From Chamaecyparis obtusa (lineage: Eukaryota > Streptophyta > Pinopsida > Cupressales > Cupressaceae): 64,000 bases of DNA. Each line of letters starts with the position of its first letter. Position 1 is the first letter of the stretch. Made by a program: the position numbers and the translations under genes. The notes below the pieces were generated by a model. The model searched no databases. It was not told where the DNA came from and worked only from the letters and a program-made list of their open reading frames with translations. Where the stretch lies: NCBI GenBank assembly GCA_027943335.1, contig BSBK01001870.1:1036001-1100000 (forward strand). Direction: 5' to 3'. Below, one piece after another: positions 46,056 to 57,721 of the stretch.

Positions 46056-46789
46056 ATTGATAGAAACACCACATGCAATACCATAAACTCCTTATGCATA
46101 ATCACCATACAATCAAAAAAGTTTGCATACTTTTAGCTTCATTCTGATTCTCATCCAAGTATCAATTCCCTATTTCTGTCTATTAATTACTTTACTAAAT
46201 CTCTCCCTCATATTATTCAATCTCTCCCTCTTTTCTTAGGGTAACTCCTTCTGTATATATTTATGTATTTCTCCCTCAAGTTCACTAAATATCTCCCTCT
46301 TTGACAACAATGTCACATACATTCATCTTCACCATGTAGATATCTTCATGTCAGTTCTCTGAACTTTACACTTCCTCTGTCATTTTGCTTATGACTGATC
46401 AACATCGTGTGCTTTACTCTTCACAACTCTAGGCAACTCCTAAAGTGTGACCTACTTTGCATCAATTTGTTAGATATTTTGATTAGTACATTTGATGTAA
46501 TGTTCCTATATGATTATAGGTAGCATCAGTTAGGGGAATCACCCCTAATTTACTTCTTAGATACTCATGAGCATCCTTAGGTAATGCCTTAGTGAATAAA
46601 TCTACTAACTATCCCTTTGTATTCACATACTCCAATCTCACTTCCGTGTCTTTAACTAACTCTCTCAAGTAATGATACTTGATAGAAATATGCTTAGTCT
46701 TAGTGTGCATCATATGATTCTTTGATATATTGATATCATTCTGTTATCATAGAAAATAACAACTGGCTCAGTAATTTATTCCTTCATAC

Positions 46790-47390
46790 CTTTCAACTAT
46801 TACTTAATCCACACTAGGTTTGAACAATTAATTGCTACTGCTACATATTCAGCTTCTGGTGTAGGTTGGAAAATGCAATTTTGTTTCTTTCTTGTCCAAG
46901 AGACTAATCTCTTTCCTAGAAATAATGCACCACTACTTGTACTCTTTCTATCATCCACATTTCTTGCCCAATCTGCATTAGTGTAAACTTTCAGTTCAAA
47001 CTTTTCATTCTTCTTGTAATACAATCTATAATCCTATGTTCCTTTTAGATATCTCAGTATCCTTTTCATTGCCACCATGTGATTTTCTTTAGGATTGGTA
47101 GAAAATCTTGCAACAATCCCAACTACTAGGGAAATATTTGGTCTACTATAAACAACATATTGTAGCTTTCCAATCATAGACCTGTACAAGATTTGATTCA
47201 CTTTAGTTGTATCATCATTTCTTCATAGTTTCTTTCGAGTAGCCATGGGTGTACTTACTATTCTAGAGTCCTCCATACCAAAAGTTTTTAGTATCTCCTT
47301 GACATACTTAGATTGTGTAATATAGATACCTTTCTTCATCTGATAAACTTGCAAACCAACAAAGAATTTAATCTCTCCAAACATAGACAT
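46790..47390 (-). pseudogene. Copia RT C terminus and RNase H
   Basis: After a TAG at 47391-47393 the RT connection continues in the decayed frames (MKKGIYITQSKYVKEIL, then SMIGKLQYVVYSRPNIS). RNase H is open at 46800-47024: VYTNADWARNVDDRKSTSSG with the first catalytic Asp, GKRLVSWTRKKQNC, and TPEAEYVAVA with the catalytic Glu. The sequence ends near VWIK and a stop at 46800. This is the usual Ty1/copia end of pol. Confidence 0.85.
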
Positions 47391-48060
47391 CTAAAATTCA
47401 GTTTGCATCTCATTCAAAAATGTTTGGCATAGTGCATCTTGTGCTCCAAATATGATATCATCAACAAAGATTTCTACTAACAATATCCCTTTACCTTTTT
47501 TAGTTTTCAAGTACATATTATTGTTGTCATTAGTTCTTGCAAATCCAATCTTTATCAGGTAATTATGCAATCTCTCATACCATGCTCTGGGGACTTGCTT
47601 CAATCCATACAGTTCTTTGTGTAGCTTAAAAATCATGTTCTTGCTTGGATCAACAAATCCTTCTGGATGTTCAATGAATACTTCTTCTTCTAGTATACCA
47701 TTCAGAAATGCAGATTTGACATCCATTTGATACACTTTGAATCCTTTTTAAGTTGCATATGGAAGTAGAGTTCTCACTCCTTCCAATCTAGCAACTGGGG
47801 AAAATGTCTCCCCATAGTCAATGCTTTCTTCTTGTGCATATCCCTTGCATACCAATCTATCTTTATTCCTTATGACTTCTCCATGTTAATTTATCTTGTT
47901 TATGAACACCCACTTTGTTCCAATAACATTCTTGTCCTTTGGTCTAGGCACAAGTGTCCAAGTTTTTTTCTTTTCTATCTACTCAATTTTCTCATTCATG
48001 GCTTGAATCCAATCTTCATTCTCTAAAGCATCTTTTACTATCTTAGGCTCAAACTCAAAT
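47391..48060 (-). pseudogene. Copia reverse transcriptase
   Basis: The N-terminal part is read through stops at about 47750-48010 (NEKIEWIEKK-like, DKNVIGTKWVFINKIN, EGVRTLLPYAT). The open part 47391-47735 starts MYQMDVKSAFLNGILEEEV with the first catalytic Asp, then KLHKELYGLKQVPRAWYE and the active site FVDDIIFGA. It is the catalytic core that copies element RNA. Stops interrupt the frame near 47738 and downstream at 47391. Codon content and motif conservation are high compared with the gypsy elements. Confidence 0.9.
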
Positions 48061-48181
48061 AACAAGCATGTTTGAGCTTTCAACTTACTTCTTTTCATGA
48101 CTCCAGATTCTTTATCTCCAATGATTTGTTCTAGTTTATGATGTCTTCTCACATATTGTGCTAATGTAGGCTCTGGTCTCC

Positions 48182-48583
48182 TTACTTCTTGTTCTTGATC
48201 TTCAAGTTCATTTTGTAGATTCTCTGCTTCCTCTTATGATGCTTGACATTTTCTTGTTGTGACTCGATAGGTTCTTGTTGTTGCTCAAAATCTTTGTTTT
48301 TTGGTTTAGGTACATTACTAGTCTCTCCTTCCTCCATGTATACAAAATATTTGTAATCTTCAAGTTCTTGCTTGCACTCAACTTCATTCTTTTCAACATA
48401 TTCATCAATTCTAACATTTGTACTTTCCACAAATTTGGTAGTTTTATAATTCAAACACTTGTAAGCTTTTCTCTTGGTGGAATAACCTAGGAATATTCCT
48501 TCATCACTTTTAGCATCAAGTTTTCCATTCCCATTTTCCTTTAGTATATAGCATTTTCTTCCAAATACTTTAAAGTATTTCAC
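48182..48583 (-). pseudogene. Integrase C-terminal region of the copia element
   Basis: Open frame of 133 codons in minus orientation: KYFKVFGRKCYILKENGNGK, then SDEGIFLGYSTKRKAYKCLN, the conserved end of copia integrases (FLGYS block). It is followed by an acidic, Gln-rich linker (KDFEQQQEPIESQQE) towards RT. The last codons are basic. Confidence 0.85.
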
Positions 48584-48601
48584 ATTAGGTGCATAACCAT
48601 G

Positions 48602-49250
48602 TTATAATTCAAAAGGTGTAGCATTTATACATTTCTTGATTTGTACTTGGTTTAAGGTATAAACAACTATACTTACATCTTCTCTCCAATACTTTTGTGA
48701 AATGTTCTTCTCTATCATCAGTTTTCTTGCACAATCCATGATTGATCTATTTCTTCTCTCTATTATACCATTCTGTGGAGGTGTCCTTGGTGCAGACATT
48801 TACCTCTTTATTACTCTATAATTGCAGAATATGTTGAAATCATTTAATAAACTCTCCTCCTCTATCAGATCTCAGACATTTCAAGCTCTTACCCGTTTCT
48901 TTCTCAAATTTTGCCAAATACCACTTAAACAACTAAAAGGCATCAAATTTTTCTTCAAGAAACATTACAGTCATCATTCTAGAATAGTCATCAACAAACA
49001 GAATGAAATATTTATCACCATAGTAACTTTTCACACCAATAGGTCGACAAAGGTCAGTATGAACCAATTCCAAAATATCATTAGAAGTATATGTCTTGCT
49101 CTTGAAACTAGACTTTGTCATTTTTCCCAATTGACATTATTTACAGATCACATTATCAGGTTTCTTCAATCTTGGTAAACCTCTAACTCTTTTCATCTTA
49201 CTAAATCTTACCAAATTGTCAAATTTCACATAACACAACCTCTTATGCCA
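48602..49250 (-). pseudogene. Integrase core of the copia element
   Basis: The GAG-pre-integrase zinc segment (VRGLPRLKKPDNVICK, then CQLGKMTKSSFKSK) lies at 49090-49250, with a stop where a residue before CQLG is expected. The catalytic core is at 48933-49130 (ELVHTDLCRPIGVKSYYG, with the first Asp), LRSDRGGEF near 48880 (second Asp) and NGIIERRNRSIMDCARKL at 48602-48799 (Glu). A stop near 48930 and a frame change near 48815 break it. Integrase inserts element DNA. Confidence 0.88.
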
Positions 49251-49556
49251 TAACCATACATCATTAAATTGTGCAAACAAACATGTTTCTTCAGATAGGT
49301 CTAGATAGAATAAATTACCTCTTGTATGTTCTCCACTTCCAATTAGTTCACCAGTGGCATCAAATGTCTTATCCTTTTTGTGATGAAACTCAACTCGGTA
49401 ACTAGAATAGTTTAACTATGCAACACTCAACAAATTATAGTTAAGACCCTTTACCCAATAAGAATTGTCACATATGATCTTATCAGTCAATCTTATTTAT
49501 CCTTTTCCCTTCACAAGACATGGTGCATCATTACCAAACTTAACACTGCTACATTT

Positions 49557-49997
49557 TTAATGATGTAGGGTTTTAAACTTACTTTTATCACCAGTCGTGT
49601 GATGTGAGCAACCACTATCAATTGTCCATCTATCACCTTTACTCAAATATGAAATAAGTGTAGTTTTCTCATCTTCATCAGAATCATCTTTCATAGCAAC
49701 ATAAACAACTTCTACATCACAATCATTAGATTCACTAGATTCACTGTCAGTTTCTTCTTCAACAATATAACAAGACTTCTTACATTTATCCTTGTAGTTC
49801 TTATACCTTATGTGATCTCTGTCATTCCTTTTGTCTTTATACTTGATTTCCCTTCTTTCATCCTTGTCATTCCTGTCAGGGCATCTTGCTGCAATGTGGC
49901 CAACTTTGTTACATGAAAAATAGATTATAAGAAGTTTTCCTTTAAATTTTCCTTTTTCCTCTCGGTAGCCTTCTAGCCATAAGTGCCTCAAGATCAT
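49557..49997 (-). pseudogene. Gag zinc knuckle and protease of the copia element
   Basis: One open frame covers the end of gag and the start of pol. The CCHC knuckle reads YFSCNKVGHIAARC: the first Cys is Tyr, so the knuckle is damaged. A Lys/Asp/Arg-rich linker and an acidic stretch follow. The protease active site is WTIDSGCSHHTTGDKSKF near 49590-49625, with the intact D-S-G. The frame overlaps the preceding one by about 50 bp, which reflects a frame shift in this copy. Confidence 0.85.
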
Positions 49998-50698
49998 CTA
50001 GATCATCATTTGAAGTGTCACTGTCACTGTCACTATCACTATCACTGCAACTGTCACTGTCACTGTCACTGCTCTCACATCTTTCTTTTCCTTTCATAGA
50101 CTTATGAAGAACCATTTGATATTTGAATACATATTTAATATTATGTGTAGTGAAATTATCAAATTTTGATAACTCAAAAGCAGTAGGCCTACCAACAAGA
50201 CCTTCCAAGGTTAGGTTGTTACCAAGAGTACATCTTGACTCTTGTATTGCATAAAATCTAATAGCATAAATACGAAGTAGGGCTCTCAAAATTTGCTAAT
50301 AATAGTTTCATCATCAATGTTTCCATTAGCTTCTCTAATAGCATTCACTACCTCCTTAACTCTTCCACAATATTGAACAATATTTTCACCTTCTAACATT
50401 CTCATTTCATCAAACTTACCTCTCAAGCATTCAAATTTGGCTCTCAGTACATTTGTGTCTCTACCATAGATAGCTACTAGTGTGTCCTACATTTACTTTG
50501 CATTAGTAAATTCCTCAATGTCTTCAAATTTAGGATAATTAGGGCTGATACAATCTCCAACATTTCCTGATTATGTTCTTTCTTTTCTTTCATCTCCTCG
50601 GTTTTCATAGGTGCAGCAATTGGTACATAATTATGTTCCACATAATATTTTATCGAATCACCAATACCAGCTAGGTGTAACTTCATCAACTTTTCCAT
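49942..50698 (-). pseudogene. Gag of the copia element
   Basis: The N-terminal part lies at 50477-50698 (MEKLMKLHLAGIGDSIKYYV); the middle, in shifted frames, includes AKFECLRGKFDEMRMLEGE and REANGNIDDETI; 49942-50289 gives MRALLRIYAIRFYAIQESR, a (Ser-Asp)n run and LDDLEALMARRLPRGK. The Ser-Asp run is coded by repeats of a hexamer at 50015-50080. Gag builds the particle. At least two frame changes are needed to connect the pieces. Confidence 0.75.
50015..50080 (-). repeat. Hexameric (AGTGAC/T)n microsatellite inside gag
   Basis: On the plus strand repeats of GTCACT with single-base changes, encoding alternating Ser and Asp in gag. Confidence 0.7.
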
Positions 50699-50798
50699 GT
50701 AGGGAAGTTCTCCTTGTTCAACTTTGGTACCTCCTTTTTATACATCTTGATAATTAGCTTCTAGTACCTTTAAACTTTTTCCTTACAAGCACCTATAA

Positions 50799-50811
50799 CT
50801 ATGATACCAAT
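50799..50811 (-). other. Primer-binding site of the minus-strand copia element
   Basis: On the minus strand ATTGGTATCATAG, adjacent to the 5' LTR end. TGGTATCA matches the initiator tRNA-Met site; the next bases have decayed. Confidence 0.88.
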
Positions 50812-52368
50812 TGTTAGAATGATTTTAGAATAACTGAGAGGGGGGGGGGGGGGGTGAATTATTTATACTCAGGTCAAGATGTACCAATATAAATTTTCAA
50901 CACTTCAACTAGCTTAGATCTATTCAACAATCCACATGATCTCTATAGAATATATCAATAACATAAAACTTGCAGTCCACTGTAAAAAAGTAATCAACTT
51001 GCAGAATATAAATCTTTTAACAACATAACATATCAAATAACATTCACACAAGTATGACACTAGGATTTAACATGGAAACCCAATATGGGAAAAACCACCA
51101 GTAACATGCTACTAAATTTTCACTCTTCTAAAGTGAGCTCTATGAGAAGCCAACCCTATTAAAGGTTACAATAAACAATGTTAGGTGTGACCATGTTAAA
51201 GGATTTAATCACCCTATTAGGAGTGGCTTGGTTAGAGGGCTTAAGAATATCCCATTAGAATGTCACCTTGATTAAAGGGTTTAAAAATGACTGTTAGGTC
51301 AACCTTGATTAAAGGATTTTAAATGATACAATGGTTAGAAAGTAACAATAGGTTCTAATCTGAAATATACAAATCACTTTGCAAATACAGATCCAATAAG
51401 ATCATATGCTAATTTATTGACTGACCTTCATTACCATCTCCATCTCTGATCTACTCAAAAATCCCTTTAAGCAATCACATTAACTCTATTAAGCTCTTCT
51501 CATCCTTCTTCTTAGGTTCACCAGTCAATAACATCAACCTCATCCACACTACATAACCCACAATTAGGTCATCCTTATACCTCCTTGAGTAGGTAGCTTA
51601 ATCCGTTGTCGCTTAATCTCTTCCATAGATCTTAGGTTTAGGCTAGATTCATAGAATCCTTCCATCATTTTGTTCTCCTCATTATCCTTCTAAATACTTC
51701 TAAAAACTTCTCCTTGAATCCATAAGAAAATGGTTTACCATGCATTAAATACTTCAAGTTGTTCATCATTAATGTTCAACACATTTTACATATCCCAATA
51801 ATTCAACTATGTCGGCTGAGAATCTAAATTCCTTCACAAACTATAAATTACTAACACTCAGTCAATACTATGATCTTTTGCTCGATCATCAATGGATAAC
51901 TCGGTCATCGCTAAACTTTTCTTCTTGGAAAACATTGTCTTCACTCGATTAATTCTCTACTACTCAATAATTACTGATGCTCGATCGATATTAAAATTTG
52001 GTTAGCTTATACTGGTGCTCGGTCGACACTAGCATCACTCGGCTTAAACTAAATTTCTTCACTTTTTCTCAATTAAGCCCATGCTTCCAAAATTTCTTTC
52101 CTCATTTATTCTATGCTTTAAATCAACTAACTTCTTCACTTAGTGTTATAGATAAACAACACATTATCTTGCCAATGTTCCAACTAATCGAGTACCCATT
52201 GTAGTTCCTCATAACTCAACCTTTCACTAGGTCATCTTGTTATCTCCTCTTTTCAAATCCTCTTCATCAATCAAAATATATGGTACTTTACTAGATAGAA
52301 ACTGTCCTACCAGTTAAGGTTTGACATCAATGACAATATAACAATTGTTTAAATTGTAGTTTCCAACA
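50812..52368 (-). repeat. 5' LTR of the minus-strand copia element
   Basis: In plus coordinates TGTTAGAATG to TTTCCAACA, 1557 bp. It contains a run of 15 G at 50840-50854 where the other LTR has six. No obvious TATA box was fixed. Confidence 0.93.
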
Positions 52369-53170
52369 ATATATTACAGGATATTCTTGACTCATAGTCG
52401 TTATCTCTTGATGCTCATATGTTGATCCTTGTATATGCTCATGTATGATTTTAATTTCTCTTTTCATTGATGTATATATAGCATGCCATGATTATGATGT
52501 TGATCCATATGTCTTTATGTGTTGCCAATGATACTACATAGTTTAGATATAGATAGTAATGCCTCTTTTGCATTGATATTATACTTATTATGATGAATCA
52601 CTATTATCTCTTCTTTTATATGTAATGATAAAAACTTAGCACTCTAAGCCCCTTTTATGATGATTATGACGTCATTTTGTGTAGATACTAGTCAAATTCA
52701 ATAGGATATGTCACAATTGAATGCTTCGATGGAGGGAAAGGAAGGATTGCTTAAGGGAACTAGAAAAAGAAAACCTAAAATGCAGCCCTAGAATGAAATG
52801 CAACCCAAGACACAAGTCAATTCACTGATCTTGTAGTCATTCATTTATCATCATTTGAGCATTTTGGGACATCGATGGTCAGCACAACCTTCAATGGTGT
52901 GAGAGAGACCATGGAGATATGAATACGACCTTGTAGGAAACATATGTAAGCATCAAGGCATAAGTGCCAAGATGACTTGAATATAGTTTCCAATTTGATG
53001 TTGTGAGATAACACCTGTATCAAGTGAACAAACTGCTAAGATAACCATGGGTGTCATTGTACGTATCACACATAAGCAATAGATAAGGAGATAATTCCAA
53101 CCTCACCTAAGTATCCAAATGAAGATGATTAAGATATGTGCAACATTCCAATCGTGATGGGGCCTCTTAT
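52369..53170. other. Flank after the copia element, no gene recognised
   Basis: The first part continues the PMD flank. At about 52690-53030 codon-like sequence appears (GKEGLLKGTRKRKPKMQ) but with stops and no family match. A purine-rich GATGGGGCC lies just before the next LTR at 53171. Confidence 0.35.
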
Positions 53171-53631
53171 TGTAGACACCAAAAAATGGTCAGGATAATC
53201 CAAGTGAGAAATCAGAGCAAAATTAGAGATTAATTGAAATCAAAGCCAAAAAGGATGAATTAAATCAAGAAATAATTTAATTATGCAATTAATCAATTAA
53301 CTGTATAGTTGAATTAAATCAAATCCAACCCATTCAAGGAGTACACATGACTAAAGAAATTAAATTAATTAATTAATTAATTCCAAAAAAATTTCACCTA
53401 CCACATGGGAAATAATTAAATCAACCAATAGGAATTGAGAATTGAGCTCACATGGATCAAAGCCAAATTGAATCTCAATCACTCATTTTGAGAATGCATC
53501 TTGACCACTCATTTTGTCTCATTGTCCCAAGCTTTGAGGATAAAATATTTATATTGTCTCAACATTTAAAACCATCAACATAACCCAAACTTGATCATGA
53601 TTAAACTTACTCCACCCCCTAAGCTTGGAGA

Positions 53632-53645
53632 AATATATAAATAGA
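53632..53645 (+). promoter_or_regulatory. TATA box in the Tat-type LTR
   Basis: ATATATAAATAG, about 460 bp into the LTR, followed about 30 bp later by a GGATCCCATTATC start-like region. Confidence 0.5.
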
Positions 53646-54485
53646 AGGCAAAAATTAGGAGAAAAGGATCCCATTATCATTTTAGAAATTGCATCTTTAT
53701 TATAGTCAATTTGATTCACAAGCATACTTTTTAGTATAATTGATCAAATTAGGCTTTTATTGCATCATTATAGAATAATATTCTCATTTTAGAGTTGTCT
53801 CTAATGGATGCTTGTTGAGACCATGTCATTAGCATCTTTAAATAGGGATCCATGAGATGTTCATTTTTTTAAGCTTTCAATTCATTATGTTTTAAAGGTT
53901 AAATTAGCTCAATTTGAATTGGTTTAGAGAAAACTAATCTCATGAAGGTATTTCTTATACAAAAAATGATACCCACCATGGGGCTTATTGCCTCTACATG
54001 CTAAATTTCAAGTTTATTTGACTAAATTGCATGAGTTTTTGTTTCAATTCTCTATTTTGTAGGTGAAGTACCACTTTTAAGCATTCAAATAGTGCTTGTA
54101 AAGAAAATTTCATTGCATTTACATAGTCAAACAACTTGTATACACTGAAGTTTGATGCCTTTATGAAGAGTGTCAATGCATAGAAAATCCTTCTATCTTC
54201 TATCTTACTTTTTCTCAGCACCTATACCCTGACCCCGTAGCGCATACAAGCATTGTATCAACCCTTAAAATAATTTACCTATTTTAAATATCTCTTACTC
54301 AAAATTATTTGTCAGCACTTAAATGATTTAGTACCGTGTATAAGCATTTAAATAGTGCTTACAATATATTTTTCAACACGTACACTAGTCAGAGTGACAT
54401 GTACAATTCTTTGTGTAGCGTATAGTACTGGTTTTGTAAAATTTTAAATTCTATCAGAAAATGATTAATTCTCAGTGTTTTGTAG

Positions 54486-54698
54486 ATGATAGAGCACAAG
54501 GAAGTCCAAAAACCAGAGACCAGAGCTAACAGGGAGGACAAACAAACAAAAAGGAGATTGAAAAAGGAAAATCTAGTTCACTTAAATAATTTATTGGAGG
54601 GTTTGAAGAAAGAAGTAGAAACATATGAAAGGTACTTGCAAATAATTCAATCTTACAAACCTAAATTTATCTCTCTTAATTGGATTTTTGTTCCTTAA
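54486..54698 (+). other. Short Lys/Glu-rich open frame in the leader
   Basis: 70 codons, helical and basic (NREDKQTKRRLKKENL). Such frames occur at the start of some Tat-type leaders, but I cannot say it was translated. Confidence 0.25.
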
Positions 54699-54979
54699 GA
54701 TTCATCAATTTTAAATCATATAGGAAGGAATGAAAATATGATTTGTTTGAATTTCTTCACCTTTGTTTGGAATTTGTTTTGAACTAACAATTTTGAGAAG
54801 AGGATGCTAAGGAGCTAGAACAATTTCCACTAGGTGAGCATCAAAATGCATAAATAAAATAAAAAATGCCTCTACCTTTGCTAGCTTCGAAAAAGGTATG
54901 CCTAAAGGCTTATGCATTTTGTTTAAATTGTGGCAATTTGATTTAAATCTACATAATTAGAAGACCTATTATTGTTTGT

Positions 54980-55270
54980 TGGATTTGGTAGTAGACATAT
55001 GCTATTCACTTCTTGTAGTGAATCAAAATGCCAAACCTATCAAGTCTTTCAATTAAAAGAAAGGTCAAGGAATGAACAAACACTAAATTAAGCCTATTGT
55101 TTGTGGAAGAGAGTATTAGGTGATTATGCTCTTCACCTTTTAGGTGAATCAAAAAGCTAGAAGTACTCAATTCCCATTAGATTAAAAGAGGCTTGGAAAT
55201 TGAAAATTTTTTATTGTGTTTGGAAGTGGAAAGTAGTAGGGACATTCTCTTCACCTTTGGTGAATCAAAT
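54980..55270 (+). repeat. Leader repeat with three small hairpins
   Basis: Three diverged units about 120-130 bp apart each contain an inverted repeat: ATTCAC...GTGAAT at 55003-55022, TTCACCT-TTT-AGGTGAA at 55132-55148 and TTCACC-TTT-GGTGAA at 55250-55264. Each hairpin is followed by TCAAA. They lie in the RNA leader upstream of gag. Confidence 0.7.
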
Positions 55271-55868
55271 TCCCAAAACTACTATTTCATTTCATTTCAT
55301 TTCTTTCATAAACATGTTAGAGATTTAGTGGGCTCACCTCCCGAGAACATGCCTTAACAAGGCCAGTGAGAGGGATAGTTGAAAGTGGGATAGAATTGCT
55401 TTTTCCACAATAATTCGAACCACTATAAAATAAAATGCATTCATGCTTAATGGGGTGAGTGAAAAAGGAAGATCAAGAAATGAACCTCCTCGAGTAGTCC
55501 TTCATGATTGCACAAAACTCCAACATATCGATGGTGGGAGGCCCCTATAATGGGGGGTGAAACTTGATTTTCTTTTGAATGGAATCCATACTAGCTCCTT
55601 TATAATCAGAAATCCTACCTCATTAGAGCCATGTTTAAAAGCCAAAATTGACTATAGGTAGATTTCTTGAAGTGATTTCTTGTGGAAGACCCATAAAAAT
55701 ATTCTCACATATCCAAACATTTTGTGTTTAGAGGTCAATTAAAAGACAAGTGTTCTTGAGTTTTATGCATTTGAAAATATATGTTACAAGGAAGAAGTAT
55801 CTATTACAATTCAATTAACATTTTTAAAACCTTCCTAAAGAACAATCACCAAGAGAAAATAATTTCAC

Positions 55869-57703
55869 TTGACTCAACCCTTGTTAATACTGGTTTTTAT
55901 TAGATCTAATCGCTTGAAAATATCTCTTCAAGAAGATGACACATGCATTAGTCAAGAGATTCCACACAAATATTTCATATTCCAATCCCAATTTTCAGAA
56001 CAACAAGAACAAGAAGAAATAATTCCCAACCTATTCGAAGAAAGAGTTGATCCTATGGCGGGAAATAATGATTTCTATGATTTTAACCAAGGGAGAAACC
56101 ATGAAATCCAAGATGAGAAACACCAAAGAAATTGAGGACATGAAGAAAAAATCAAAGATAGGGCTAATAAGGAAGCCCAAGATCTCATATTCCTTGAAGT
56201 TATGGAGAAACTTTTAGAAAGGGACAAAGAAAGATATTTTCTTAATTTAGCTCAATTAGGAGTTAAACTTCCTGAAGACTACGATACATTGACCTTAAAG
56301 AAGGATGAGGAATAAAAGAATCCATTAGGATTCATGAACAAAAAACTCAAGTTATTTTAAGCCCAAATTGATAGCATTAAAAAGGTGGCCAAACCCAAAC
56401 CATTGTCAATCGAAGCCTTATGTTCTTTTCTTTTTTATAGAAATTTGGTTATGGTGTCTTTCTCTCACAACATGATCTTTCCAAGATATGAAATGTACAT
56501 GGGTAAATTTGACCCACAAGACCACTTGAGAGAGTTTTGTGCTCTAAGCATTGATTTCATGCATGACACTACCTACCTAATGAGATTATTCCCAAGAATC
56601 CTTGGATGGCAAGCCATGGAATGGTTTTCAAAATTGACCTTGGGAATAAAAACTTTTGAAGAATTGGCCTACAAGTTTGTGACTCATTACTCTTATAATA
56701 TTGAGCACGAAATCACCATGCTAAACCTATGTGATACCAAGAAAAAATATGGTGAACCTTTTATATGCTTCCCCCAAATATGTAGAATGGTTTTTGTGAG
56801 ATATCCAAGAAGCATACTTGAAAAGGAGAAAATGGAGATTTTCATGAATAACTTGAACATGGAAATGAATTATCGATTACAACTTCAATGTCCTCCAACC
56901 TTTGAAAAGATTATCAAAAATGGGATTAAGATTGAAGAGGTGTTAGTGAAGAAAGGATAAATCAAGTTTTTCAAAGAAAATAAAGGCTATCCTAACACCA
57001 ATAATAAATTTAATAATAATAATAATAGGGGTTCTAACAATGACAATGATAAACAAAGGTTTTGGTTGAAAAGCACTAACAAAAATCTTGTAAATGATGG
57101 GGTTTTAGAATCCAAAAACCTTAAATCCACCCCTTTTAATTTATCAAGTGGGTCCAATCAAACTAACAATGTCAATCAAACACCTAAAACCCCTTTCAAT
57201 AATAATCACAACTCTTTCAACAACCAAGGTGTGAATAAACCAAGGCCTTTCTTTAACCCAACCCAAAGGAGAAAGTTCAATTCTTGGGAGAACCTTTGGA
57301 GAATCCCTTAAGGACCCTTGTCACCAAAAAAATCATCATCTTGCCAGAATCAAGACCCTATGAACCGCAAGTTAAACCATATTGGTTGAATGATGTCCAT
57401 CATTTTAAATACCATCAAAATCAAGGGCATAAGACCAATGAATGTATGAAACTCAAACGCTTAGTTCAAGATTTGATAGATGATGGCACAATCAAAGTTG
57501 AGGGTCCTAAAAATAATGAAGATCATACGACATTCAAAACTCCTTTCTTAAATCATGAGAAAGGTGAAACCTCAAATTTGAATCAAAACAAAAAAAGAGG
57601 GAATGACAAAGTTAATTTCACCCATACTTATGACAACACTATAAATTCTTTGACGGGGTATGAAAATACCATCAATGTCATAGTGGTGAAAGAAAAACAA
57701 TAA
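55869..57703 (+). pseudogene. Gag of the Tat-type element
   Basis: One phase runs from 55869 to TAA at 57309-57311, with stops at 56133 (TGA) and a few positions up to 56358; the next part is in another phase from 57284. The retrotransposon gag domain is at 56385-56960: YMGKFDPQDHLREF, LMRLFPRILGWQAMEWFSKL, FEELAYKFVTHYSYNI and MNNLNMEMNYRLQLQCP. An Asn-rich region follows (NNNHNSFNNQG). The last part has a zinc-knuckle-like HFKYHQNQGHKTNEC, in which the first Cys of the CCHC is missing, and a leucine-rich KLKRLVQDLIDDGTIKV. Gag packages element RNA. Confidence 0.8.
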
Positions 57704-57721
57704 GAAGAAACCTCTAATGTT

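Larger units (their letters stand above)
44484..52368 (-). mobile_element. Ty1/copia element, nearly complete, minus strand
   Basis: Two LTRs of identical length (1557 bp) at 44484-46040 and 50812-52368 flank an internal region with, in minus-strand order, primer-binding site, gag, protease, integrase, RT, RNase H and polypurine tract. Protease-integrase-RT order is the copia arrangement. The target duplication is ATATG/ATATA, with one mismatch. LTR divergence is about one in ten by eye over the first 350 bp. Each ORF has a few stops or shifts, so the copy is dead but the best preserved in the window. The Asp/Ser-rich gag tail and long LTRs are reminiscent of the SIRE/Maximus lineage, not proven. 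Confidence 0.92.
53171..54700 (+). repeat. 5' LTR of the Tat-type element (right end uncertain)
   Basis: Starts TGTAGACACC. It has an AT-rich ATTAATTAATTAATT run near 53365-53385 and a TATA box at 53632-53645 (ATATATAAATAG). I could not fix the CA end or the primer-binding site; an open frame at 54486-54698, Lys/Glu-rich, may already be leader. The right coordinate is a guess. Confidence 0.5.

Noticed and set aside
48275..49178. Plus-strand frames over the copia integrase region
   Set aside because: The minus strand encodes clear integrase motifs here; the plus frames are shadows.
53950..54430. Possible tRNA-like or rRNA fragment in the GC-richer patch near 54225
   Set aside because: No cloverleaf, A/B box pair or rRNA core word could be found; it is part of the Tat-type LTR or leader.
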